DNA of 64,000 nt from Aminithiophilus ramosus (GTDB taxonomy: Bacteria > Synergistota > Synergistia > Synergistales > Aminithiophilaceae), in assembly GCF_018069705.1 (NCBI RefSeq), contig NZ_CP072943.1, forward strand, positions 1,985,453 through 2,049,452, read 5' to 3'. A program made the translations under genes and the position numbers. Under the pieces are notes generated by a model. That model saw only the letters and a list, made by a program, of their open reading frames with translations. It had not been told where the DNA came from and did not search any database. Within the stretch, counting starts at the first letter, position 1. Every line of letters starts with the position of its first letter. Shown here piece after piece: positions 34,349 through 44,998 of this stretch.

Positions 34349-35473
34349 CTAGAGGGAAAAACGCAAAAGGGCCCCCAGTCCCTCCCACTCGCGAAGAGGA
34401 GAGGGACGTCCGAGGACGAGGACCTCCCCGTCCTTGTCGTAAACCTGACCGATGAGGGCTTCCATGAGATCGGGCTCTTCGACGGTCCCGCCGCCGCAGA
34501 GGGGACAGGTCTCCTCGTCGAGACCCAGAGCTCCGCAAGCGGGGCAACGGACACCGCGACGCAGCTCCCGTTCCTCGAGGAGGAGCTGATGGACGGCGCC
34601 TCTCCCCGAGGCGGCCAGCACGGCCCTCCATCCGGCGGCGGCAGGTCCTCCCTTGGGGGCTTCGGTCACGACTCTGTCGACGAGCGCCTCCCCCTCCTGC
34701 CAGAAACGGGTCTGAGCCCACTGATCGAGGAGAGCCCGCAGGGCTGCCTCTCCCCTTTCCGGCGTCTCGGGAAGAAGGTCCAGCTCCTCCGTCGGGAGCT
34801 GCTCCCTCAGGAGGTCGGTCAGGGGCAGCGCCAATTCCCTCGGTCCGGCGACGAGAGCGCGCCGGAAGGTCCCTCCCTTGAAAAGCGCTCTGGCCTGGAC
34901 GGCGACGTCGCGAAGGATGCGGCCCGTCTCCTCCTCGGCATGGCGCTCGATGCGACGTTCTTCCATGCCCTGGCGACCTCCCGATTTGACCCTGGAGGGG
35001 AAATCGACGTCGCGCCGATGGATCAGTTCCAGCTCGGCGCCGAAACGGCGGAGGAAGGCGACGGTCCGGCTTTCGACGAGGAGAACGAGGGTCTCCCGAA
35101 AGGGAGAGAGAACCTGAACGAGAGGGAAAAGCTGCGGCTCTCTCCCCAGGCAGGCCGACGGCGCGACGGGGCCGGGGAGGGGCAGGGAAAAGGTTTGCGA
35201 CCGGGGGCTGACGAAGAAGACCCAACCCTTGGGCAGGTCCGTCGAGAGATCTTCGACGCGGGGAAAGAGCCTCTCCAGAAGAATCCGCACCGATTCCTGA
35301 TCCTCGCGAGGCCAGGTTTCGACGAGGCGCAGCGCCTCGCGATAGAGGTTCTTGAGGGCGATGACGATCTCCTTGGGCGAACGACGGCTCCGGTCCGTGT
35401 CGCCATAGAGAGAGAGGACGGCTGAGGCCGGGGAGAACTGTTCCCGCACGTCTCGGACCACGGCTTTTCTCAC
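34349..35473 (-). CDS. Bacterial archaeo-eukaryotic release factor-like (BaeRF) protein
   Basis: Protein of 374 residues resembling the bacterial eRF1-like families. It has an N-terminal domain with SPASAVLSLYGDTDR, an RNase H-like middle (VLLVESRTVAFLRRFGAELE, ALVAGPRELALPLTDLL), and a C-terminal L7Ae-like part with a zinc ribbon (CPACGALGLDEETCPLCGGG). No GGQ peptide-release motif is seen, so classical termination is unlikely; a ribosome-rescue or stress role is inferred from the family. The GTG start has AGGAGG about nine bases upstream. It follows rpoD by 58 bases. Confidence 0.72.
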   Translation of the reverse strand: MRKAVVRDVREQFSPASAVLSLYGDTDRSRRSPKEIVIALKNLYREALRLVETWPREDQESVRILLERLFPRVEDLSTDLPKGWVFFVSPRSQTFSLPLPGPVAPSACLGREPQLFPLVQVLSPFRETLVLLVESRTVAFLRRFGAELELIHRRDVDFPSRVKSGGRQGMEERRIERHAEEETGRILRDVAVQARALFKGGTFRRALVAGPRELALPLTDLLREQLPTEELDLLPETPERGEAALRALLDQWAQTRFWQEGEALVDRVVTEAPKGGPAAAGWRAVLAASGRGAVHQLLLEERELRRGVRCPACGALGLDEETCPLCGGGTVEEPDLMEALIGQVYDKDGEVLVLGRPSPLREWEGLGALLRFSL

Positions 35474-35531
35474 TGTCTGTCACCTCCTGTGGATATGCCT
35501 TCGCGCAGGAGCCGCAAAGGGGTGAAAGAAA

Positions 35532-36694
<1,163 letters not shown>

Positions 36695-36695
<1 letters not shown>

Positions 36696-38455
36696 TACGT
36701 GGCTCTCCCTCCCTTCAGTTTTCCGGCGATTTCGCGATAACGGGACATCTCTTCGGCCGTGGCCTCGCCGGCGACCATTCTGGCCTTGATCACATCGTAC
36801 TCCTCACGCAGACGGACCTCCGTCAGTCCCTGAAGGGCCAGGTCCCATCGGGATCGGTCCCGCGGGAGGCGCTCGCAGCGATCGCCTCCCGCGGCCAGCA
36901 GGGCCGGGGCCTTCTTTTCCTCCGTTTCGAGCCACCGGGCGGAGAGTTCTTCCGGCATCTCTCCGGCCAGGAGGGCACAGACGATGGAGCAGGCCACGGG
37001 GTCTTTCAGGAGGGGGAGGACGACGGAGGCGTCGGCTTCCGAGCGGAGCCGACCGTCGCTCCAGAGGAGCCAGCAGAGGATCTCCTCCCAGGGATCGCGA
37101 GGGTTTTCTTCTTCCCCCCCATCGACAGGTACGCAGGGAGAAACCCTTTTACCTTCCTCCGGCCTCTGCCCCCGGCCTTCGACGGAGAGAGAAAGGGAAA
37201 GCCCCTTCCTCCTCTCGTCGAGAATCTGCTGAAGCTGACGGGGAAAGACATCCATGGCCGAGGCGATTTCGGGGAGAAAGGGAGCGATATCCAGCAGGGG
37301 CAGGGAGAGAAGCCCTTCGATGAGCTCTTCGATGGCGCCCCTCCTCCTCCGTCGGTCGCGAAAGGCCTCGGCACGGAGGGCGATATGATGAGCCAGGAGA
37401 GGACGGGCCTCTCCGAGGGCTCTCTCGAAAGCCTCTTTCCCTCCCGGTTGGAGGAGCAGCTCGTCGGGGTCTTTGCCGGCCGGCAGGGCGACGACGTGGA
37501 CGTCGAGGCCCGAGCGCTGAAGGACGTACATGCCCTTGAGCGTCGCCTCCTTGCCCGAAAGATCGGAGTCGTAGCAGATGTAGCAGCGATCGGAGAGGCG
37601 CTTGAGGAGACCGGCCTGCTCCTCCGTCAAAGCCGTGCCGAGGGAGGCCACGGCCTCGGTGAAGCCCTCGGCGTGGAGGCGCAGGGCATCCATGTACCCC
37701 TCGACGAGAATGGTTCTCCCCCGCTCCATGGCGACACGGCGGGCCCTGTCGATCAGGTAGAGGGAGCGCCGTTTGCTGTAGAGCTCGTTTTCGGGGCTGT
37801 TGATGTACTTGGCGCCCTCTCCGTCGACGAGACGGCCGCCGAAGGCGATGAGCTTACCCGTCAGGTCCCGGATGGGAAAGATGATCCGTCCCCGGAAACG
37901 ATCGTAGAATCCCTTTTTCCCCGCCATGACGAGGCCGCTCTCTTCCAGAAGCTTGAGGGGGAAATTTTTGCCCTCAAGGTGACGGGCAAGGGCATCCCAG
38001 GCCCGAGGCGTCCACCCCAGCTCGAAGGCCTCCTCGTGAGTGCGGCTGACCTGGCGACGGGCCAGATAGGATCGTCCGATCTCTCCCGACGGAAGGCTCA
38101 AGGCCCTGCGGAAAAAGAGAAGGGCCTCGTCGAGGACGTCCCGCAGGCCGGTCCTTCGTTCCTCCGCCTTGCGGCGGACGACGACGCCGGCCCTCAGGGC
38201 CAGCTGTTCGAGGGCCTCGGGAAAGGAAAGGCCCTCTATCTCCATGAGAAAGGAGAAGATGTCGCCTCCCTTCCCGCAGCCGAAGCAGTGGTAGGTCTGG
38301 CGCTCGGGCGAGACGTGGAACGAGGGGGTCTTTTCTCCGTGGAAGGGGCAGAGACCGAGATAGTTGCGGCCCGCCTTGCGGAGGGGGACATAGGCACCGA
38401 CGACGTCGACGATGTCCAGACGCGATTTGATCTCTGCGACGGCGTCATCGGCCAT
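36695..38455 (-). CDS. dnaG: DNA primase DnaG
   Basis: RNA primer synthetase of 586 residues. The zinc-binding domain has Cys36, His39, Cys57 and Cys60 ([21 protein letters not shown]). The Toprim catalytic core includes LVEGYMDAL near 260 and a DSDLSG acid pair further on. A less conserved helicase-binding C-terminal domain follows. ATG 38455 lies eight bases after GGGAGG; an adjoining GTG is an alternative. Confidence 0.97.
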
Positions 38456-38480
38456 CACGCTCACCTCCCGGGAAGGAAGA

Positions 38481-38519
38481 GGGAACAGAGAGGAGGGCCC
38501 GGCCCTCTCCTCTGTTCCC
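38481..38519 (-). terminator. Hairpin between hppA and dnaG
   Basis: A long stem (GGGAACAGAG...CTCTGTTCCC with an inner GGGCC pairing) sits 32 bases past the hppA stop and 26 bases before dnaG. On the minus strand the tail is TCTTCC, only moderately T-rich, so termination may be partial. Confidence 0.55.
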
Positions 38520-38551
38520 TGAAGGTGCAACTTGGACGGAGCGGCGAGCCC

Positions 38552-40516
<1,965 letters not shown>

Positions 40517-40552
40517 CCGATGAAACCTCCTTTAATCCTTGTGCGATTTCTG

Positions 40553-40580
40553 ATAAGGGCGCACCCCACCTTACCCTTAT
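40553..40580 (-). promoter_or_regulatory. Inverted repeat in the hppA leader
   Basis: ATAAGGG and CCCTTAT pair around a 14-base loop within the roughly 78-base untranslated leader, about 35 bases before the hppA start. No T run follows, so it is more likely an mRNA-stability or regulatory hairpin than a terminator. Confidence 0.35.
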
Positions 40581-40600
40581 GAAGGGCCGGAGCGAACCTC

Positions 40601-40629
40601 ATTATAGACAGGACCTTGAGCCATTACAA
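40601..40629 (-). promoter_or_regulatory. Promoter of hppA
   Basis: A perfect TATAAT lies 17 bases from TTGTAA on the minus strand, the best sigma-70-type promoter in the window. Transcription would begin near 40594. Confidence 0.75.
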
Positions 40630-40675
40630 GAAAGGACGCGAAAAAGGGGGAAACCCTCGAACGCTCAGGAAGAGG

Positions 40676-41334
40676 TCAGCTCCCTTCCCCCCCGTCTCCG
40701 GCTTCCTCCCGGCCGATGAAGAGAGTCAGCCCCTGAGCGAGGTCCTCTCCTCCCTTGAGGGCCCGGACCATGCCCTTGACTCCGCCGGCGAGAAAATCGG
40801 CGACGAAGGCCTTGGCGGGAATCCGCCTCGTTCCCCCGTAAAGGGCGACGCCCGTCGGCTCCGCCCTGCGCCACCTGTCGAAAAGAAGGGAAGCCAGAGC
40901 CTCCACCCCCTCCGATCCGAAAAGCCGCTCCTCCGGTCGGCTTTCGCTCCGAGCCCGGTCGTAGCGGGCGATGACGCCGGAGACCGCCTCGGGCACCTCC
41001 CCCCCGGAGCGACCCAGATCCGCGGCAGGGGAAGGGATTTGGCCCCTTCGACGAGGACGATGTCGACGGCGGGAAAGAAGCGGTAGACGATCTCCTCCAG
41101 GCTCAGATCGCCGGCCCGCTCGAGTCGGACGCCCTCATCGCTCCACAAAAGAGCGGGCACGCCCCGCATGAGGATCCTCCCGCTGTCCGTCGAGGCGCCG
41201 GAAAGGGGGGATTCGCAGCTGTGCTTGATGAAAGCGACGTCGACGCCTCGCTCCTTGAGGCGCTCGACGAGTTCCACGCAGAGGGTGGTTTTCCCGCTGT
41301 CCTTGAAACCGGAGACGGCGACGACGAAAGGCAC
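40676..41334 (-). pseudogene. mobB: MobB (molybdopterin-guanine dinucleotide biosynthesis) with a frameshift in a G7 tract
   Basis: The N-terminal part (41334 to about 41006) is a typical MobB P-loop GTPase: VVAVSGFKDSGKTTLCVELV, FIKHSCESPLSGASTDSGR, IVLVEGAKSLPLPRI. The rest of the protein (EVPEAVSGVIARYDR onward, ending at 40676) is in another frame. The switch falls in seven G residues (minus strand; 40999-41005); eight would restore one frame of about 219 codons. This could be a sequencing error, a true mutation, or slippage. The GTG start has AAAGGAG upstream. No other molybdenum-cofactor gene is in the window. Confidence 0.8.
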
Positions 41335-41390
41335 GGACGAACAGCTCCTTTCCTCACGGAAGGCGATGGCTCGGGGAACGCCGCGACGGT

Positions 41391-42485
41391 TCAGCTGCTG
41401 CGGGCCTCCCGCCAGGCGAGGCGATAGGTGTCAAGGAGGAAGATGAAAACCGTCAGAACGAGGGGACCGAGAAAGAGACCGAGAAAGCCCCAGGCCGCAA
41501 GGCCGCCGACGACACCGATGAAGACGACGAGAAGAGGCACCTTGCTCCCCTCGGAAATGAAGATGGGCCGGACGAGATTGTCGACGGCGCTGACGACGGC
41601 GACGCCCCAGACGAGAAGAATGACGCCGCTGCGGACATCGCCGGACAGGATGAGGAAAAGGGCCCCCGGCCCCCAGATGAGAGGCGTTCCGACGAAGGGG
41701 ATCATGGCCAAAATGAACATGAGAAGGCCGAAGATGGCCGGATTGGGCAGGCCGACGAAAAGCCAGCCCAGAAGGCCGAGAAAGGCCTGGAGACCGGCCG
41801 TCAGCGTCACGCCGTAGATCATGGCCGTCATCATCCGCCTGATGCGGTCGAAGAAGACGCCGCGCTGATCGAGGGATAGAGGCGTGATGTCGCTGACGAA
41901 CTGGACGATCAGATGGCCGTCCTTGAGCAGAAAAAAGGAGGCCACGGCAATGACGATGAGCTGATAGCCGAGGCGGAAGGCATTCTCGAGAAAGGCCCGG
42001 GAGGCCGTGGCCAAAGAGGAGGCCAGCCACGCCGCCGTCTGTCGCAGAGTCCCCCCCAGGAAGGAGAGGGGATCGAGAAAGGGGACGAGCCTAGCCGCCA
42101 CCCCCTCGGGCAGGAAAGATTCCAGGGTGACGGCCGCGTTCGGATCGAGGCGGAGGAAATGGTCGACGAAGTAACCGTAAAGACGGATGCCCTCGCGGGC
42201 GAGGGAAATGCCGACGAAGAGGGCCGGAATGACGAGAAGGAGCACGATGGCCGCCGTCGTCAGAGCCGCGGCCACGACGGGGAGACGCCCTCTGAAGAGT
42301 CGGGTCTGGAGCCCTCGGTAGAGAGGATAGGCGAAAAACGAGAGCAGAGCCGACCAGGCCAGAGGACGCAGAAGGGGAAAAGCGACGATATAACTCAGAA
42401 CCGCCGTCAGGGCGAAGACGGCGACGAAGGGATAAAGGGCTGCCCGATTCGCGGCACCGATGTGAAAGTCACCTTTTCCGTCCAG
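41391..42485 (-). CDS. AI-2E/PerM-family permease with an apparent CTG start
   Basis: Polytopic membrane protein. The first ATG/GTG/TTG codon in frame is GTG 42275, which would delete the first 70 residues. Upstream in the same frame is a typical family N-terminus with two membrane segments (YPFVAVFALTAVLSYIVAFP, WSALLSFFAYPLYRGLQTR). The only codon placed correctly is CTG 42485, eight bases after AAGGAGG, giving 364 residues, the normal family length. The C-terminal part has IPFVGTPLIWGP and VGGLAAWGFLGLFLGP. The transported substrate is unknown; family members include autoinducer-2 exporters and Na+/H+ antiporters. Confidence 0.8.
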   Translation of the reverse strand: MDGKGDFHIGAANRAALYPFVAVFALTAVLSYIVAFPLLRPLAWSALLSFFAYPLYRGLQTRLFRGRLPVVAAALTTAAIVLLLVIPALFVGISLAREGIRLYGYFVDHFLRLDPNAAVTLESFLPEGVAARLVPFLDPLSFLGGTLRQTAAWLASSLATASRAFLENAFRLGYQLIVIAVASFFLLKDGHLIVQFVSDITPLSLDQRGVFFDRIRRMMTAMIYGVTLTAGLQAFLGLLGWLFVGLPNPAIFGLLMFILAMIPFVGTPLIWGPGALFLILSGDVRSGVILLVWGVAVVSAVDNLVRPIFISEGSKVPLLVVFIGVVGGLAAWGFLGLFLGPLVLTVFIFLLDTYRLAWREARSS

Positions 42486-42786
42486 AGCAAGGGCCTCCTT
42501 TCCTCAGAGCTGCCAGATCCGCAAGAATCGATCCTGCATGCCGCGACAGACGGTCGCCGGCCGACAGAAAAAGGAGAGCCGCCCGAGCTCTCGAAGAAAC
42601 GGCACTCTTCGAGCCCCCGACCGAGAAAGTCCCTCTCCCTGCAAGAAAGAGCCAGCCCGAGGCGGGCCATGACCACGGGCCTTGTTTCTCGTCTCGACTT
42701 GCTCCATTCCGCACGCCGCAGCGTTCAACCGCCGCTGTCGAAATGCCGTCGACCGGGCATCATCGACCCGGCCGAATTTCCACCCC
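42486..42786 (-). other. Long untranslated leader of the permease gene
   Basis: About 300 bases lie between the predicted promoter and the CTG start. No gene or known riboswitch was recognised. Several short GC-rich palindromes (for example around GGCCGGGTCGATGATGCCCGG) could fold. Regulation by leader structure is possible but not shown. Confidence 0.35.
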
Positions 42787-42815
42787 ACCATAGCATAGAG
42801 CCGATAACCTTTCAA
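42787..42815 (-). promoter_or_regulatory. Promoter of the permease gene
   Basis: TTGAAA and TATGGT are 17 bases apart on the minus strand. The -35 box is near-perfect and the -10 box fair. Confidence 0.5.
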
Positions 42816-42839
42816 TCCGCTTTCTATAAAATGAAATTT

Positions 42840-42984
42840 TAATAAAAACATGACCGTCGCGGCAAAAGAGCGCCTCGTCCTCCATTCCGTTCTTCCCCGT
42901 CTTCATATTCTTTCTTCATATTCTTTCTCTCTAATATCCTTAGGGATGTTTTTATAATATTATCAGGGATGTTTTTCATCCGAA
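42840..42984. repeat. AT-rich spacer with direct repeats
   Basis: This is the most AT-rich part of the window. CTTCATATTCTTT occurs twice in tandem (42901-42926). AGGGATGTTTTT occurs twice, 23 bases apart (42942-42953 and 42965-42976). A TATAAT at 42953-42958 on the plus strand could start a transcript near 42965 that enters the structured segment that follows. Confidence 0.6.
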
Positions 42985-43080
42985 AGGGGAAAGTCCGAGG
43001 GACAGGCAGCCCGAAAGGGCGCGCGGAGATCGTCTCGCGGCCCCTTCAAGGGAACCCGTGCAACAGGAAGAATTTCACCA
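42981..43080 (+). other. Structured-RNA-like segment with RNase P RNA resemblance
   Basis: On the plus strand the segment has GGAAAGTCC (42988-42996), GACAGGCAG, a perfect GCCC-GAAA-GGGC hairpin, a second stem (CGCGGAGATCGTCTCGCG), CCCTTCAAGGG, then GTGCAACAGGAAG (43058-43070) and TTTCACC. The first and last words and the two hairpins between them follow the order found in the 5' part of bacterial RNase P RNA (P4 strand, P8/P9, GUGCAACAG), and TTTCACC recalls its 3' end. The rest of rnpB, roughly 200 bases, is missing. It is either a truncated rnpB-like copy, another small RNA, or chance resemblance. Confidence 0.3.
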
Positions 43081-43087
43081 GAGGGGC

Positions 43088-43313
43088 TTACTGTCCGGCG
43101 ACCTCCTCCGCTCCGTCAAATTGCATGCAATAATAGCGCGAATAGAGCCCTCCCCTTTCAAGAAGCTCTGCATGGCTTCCTCGGTCCACGATGCCCTCAT
43201 CCGTTATGACAATTATTTCATCCGCGTTGCGGATCGTGCTGAGCCGGTGAGCGATAACGATCGTGGTCCTGTTCTGCGAAAGCCTGTCGAGCGACTCCTG
43301 GATATAGCGTTCA
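43088..43313 (-). pseudogene. 3' stub of an ABC exporter gene, cut at the IS end
   Basis: The last 75 or so codons of an ABC transporter ATPase of the MsbA-like exporter type: ERYIQESLDRLSQNRTTIVI, AHRLSTIRNADEIIVITDEG (the H-loop/switch His region), VDRGSHAELLERGGLYSRYY. The Walker A, signature and Walker B parts are absent. Homology begins exactly at the IS boundary, at the point that follows the Walker-B D-loop in intact proteins. No matching 5' part is found on the other side of the IS, so it was lost. Confidence 0.88.
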
Positions 43314-43342
43314 CTCATTGGCCGCAACTTAGCCGAATATTC
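43314..43342. repeat. IS left terminal inverted repeat
   Basis: 29 bases beginning CTCATTGGCCGCAACTTAGC and ending GAATATTC. It matches the complement of the right end at 27 of 29 positions. Confidence 0.92.
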
Positions 43343-43359
43343 AAGAAGGTGTCCATCTA

Positions 43360-44716
43360 TCAATTAGGTTCTCTCTGGCTAGACATCCTCCCGCCGTCCT
43401 CTCCGGTAGCGCTCGGGCAAGGGATCGGCCCTGACGGCGCCGATCCGGAGCGAGGCCGGGTCGAAGAGGAAGCCTTCGTGATAAAGAACGGTTTGGAGGA
43501 GGCCCGTGTGTGGTGAAAGTGCTCGGCGTAGAGGAGAGGTCCCATCTCCTTGACGTCGCTTCGCGGCTCCTTCTCCGGTTCCCTGCGCACCTGGCCCGAG
43601 ACGATGACCGTCAGGGCCACGCAGATGACGATTTCGACTGTGCTTTTTCCCCGAACCGAGACGAGAGGCCGAAGGGACTTTTAAGCTCCTTTTTTAAGCT
43701 CCTTGAAAAAGATCTCCACGGCCCATCGGGCCCGGTAAAGATCAGCGATCTCCTCGGGAGAGACCTTGTCCGCCGGCAGATGGGTGACGTGGAGATGATA
43801 TTCGCCGGTCTTCTCGTTTTTGACGCCGACGAAACGAAGGGGACGGAAGGCAGGGTCTTCCTCGATCTCCCGCACCTTCTTGTCCGTGATGTTACGGGGG
43901 GCAAAAAGTCCTTCGGCGTCGAGGACCTGGCGGCGCCGGTGGGGTTCCGCCTCCTGGAGGCGCCGGTGACGGAGGTCGATGCGGTTTCCCGGCCCTTCCC
44001 TCAGGCTCCGAAGCAGAAGGGGGTTGCTGTTCGTCTTCAGGCGACTGATGAAAAAGCCTCCGCTATCGTCGATTTCCCGGAAGCGCTCGATCTTGAAAGA
44101 ACCCAGGTCGAAAAGGAGCAGGTGCCCTTCCATCCACGCCTCCGTCGGCAGGAGGGGGCTTTCGGCCGTCTTGCCCGAGAGGTACGGAAAAGGCCCCGGG
44201 AGCGCGATCGAGAAGCCCGAGTTGAACGTTCAGCTTCGCCGCCGCGGGACAGGTCGTGCTCCTGGCGTCGGGAAAGCTCTCGGCCAGATCGGGATGAAGA
44301 GGAATCAGGGTGCTGTCGATGGCGACGATCTCCCTGATGTCGCAGGCCTCGAGCGCCGTCGCCCTCGCGGGGAGCGCCTCGAAGACGACGCGAGCCATGG
44401 CGCGCTCCAGGCATCTTTTGAGGAATTCGAGCCGTTCCGGCGTGAAGCGATCGTAGAAGGCGGGCCAAGTCATCCGGTCCGGCGCGACTTTCTCATGGCT
44501 CCGATGGAGCCGGAGAAGACACAGGCGGCTCGAAGAGCCGAAAGCGAGAACCAGATGCCCAAAAAAGACCATCGGATCGAGAGTGCGGACCCCTTCGACG
44601 AAGCCCGATGTCTTGGCCTGCTCGAGAATCCACCGGCGCGGAAAGAGCTCCGAGAGCCTCTGCCCCCTCTCCTGGGCCAAAGGATTTTCATGGCTTTCAA
44701 GACTCGGCGTTCGCAT
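43360..44716 (-). pseudogene. IS4-type transposase, interrupted by a frameshift and a stop codon
   Basis: The start is ATG 44716, with AGGAGG nine bases upstream. The N-terminal part includes IREIVAIDSTLIPLHPDLAE (first catalytic Asp). At 44216-44218 the frame must shift by +1: KLNVQL continues as GFSIALPGPFPYLSGKTAES, as though one G were extra. The second Asp lies in LLLFDLGSF. After YRARWAVEIFFKELKKGA, a TAA at 43681-43683 interrupts the same frame, which resumes as KSLRPLVSVRGKSTVEIVIC and ends at 43360. The stop results from a 12-base tandem duplication (AAGGAGCTTAAA). The uninterrupted protein would have about 450 residues. Confidence 0.88.
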
Positions 44717-44800
44717 GGGATCCTTCCTCCTGGTCGATGCGAGGGATGATTCCATACGGACAGGCACGTCGGGCAGGAGCCGCAATCGTCGTTCTATCCG

Positions 44801-44829
44801 GAATATTCGGCTAAGTTACAGCCAATGAG
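44801..44829. repeat. IS right terminal inverted repeat
   Basis: 29 bases beginning GAATATTCGGCTAAGTTACA and ending CAATGAG, the complement of the left end with two differences. Confidence 0.92.
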
Positions 44830-44927
44830 GGGCCCGGCGAGGGCGAAAGACCACGCCAAGCGCGGTCTTTCGCGGGCCTCCCCGTGCCGGTCAGCCGACG
44901 ACCCTCTCGGTCAGCCTGCACGTTCGC
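44830..44927. other. Spacer between the IS and the guaA terminator
   Basis: No gene. One ten-base stem (GCGAAAGACC with GGTCTTTCGC, about 44842-44872) is visible. No remnant of the truncated ABC gene is recognisable here, which supports loss of its 5' part. Confidence 0.5.
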
Positions 44928-44972
44928 AAAAACATCCCCGGAACCCTTTGCATTGCGCAGGTTTCCGGGGAT
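44928..44972 (-). terminator. Intrinsic terminator of guaA
   Basis: On the minus strand a stem (ATCCCCGGAA...TTCCGGGGAT, extended by CC/GG with a bulge) is followed by GTTTTTG. It lies about 30 bases after the guaA stop. Confidence 0.75.
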
Positions 44973-44998
44973 AGGTCACCGTTTATTCGCAGCCGACC

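Larger units (their letters stand above)
43314..44829. mobile_element. IS4-family insertion sequence, 1516 bp
   Basis: Bounded by 29-bp inverted repeats with two mismatches and containing a DDE transposase with the IS4-type Y(2)R(3)E(6)K motif (YRARWAVEIFFKELKK). The transposase is broken, so the element is probably immobile by itself. The flanking bases (ATAGCGTTCA on the left, GGGCCCGGCG on the right) show no target-site duplication, and the host gene is missing on one side. This points to an IS-linked deletion after insertion. Confidence 0.9.

Noticed and set aside
43304..44840. Target-site duplication around the IS
   Set aside because: The ten bases on each side (ATAGCGTTCA and GGGCCCGGCG) do not match.
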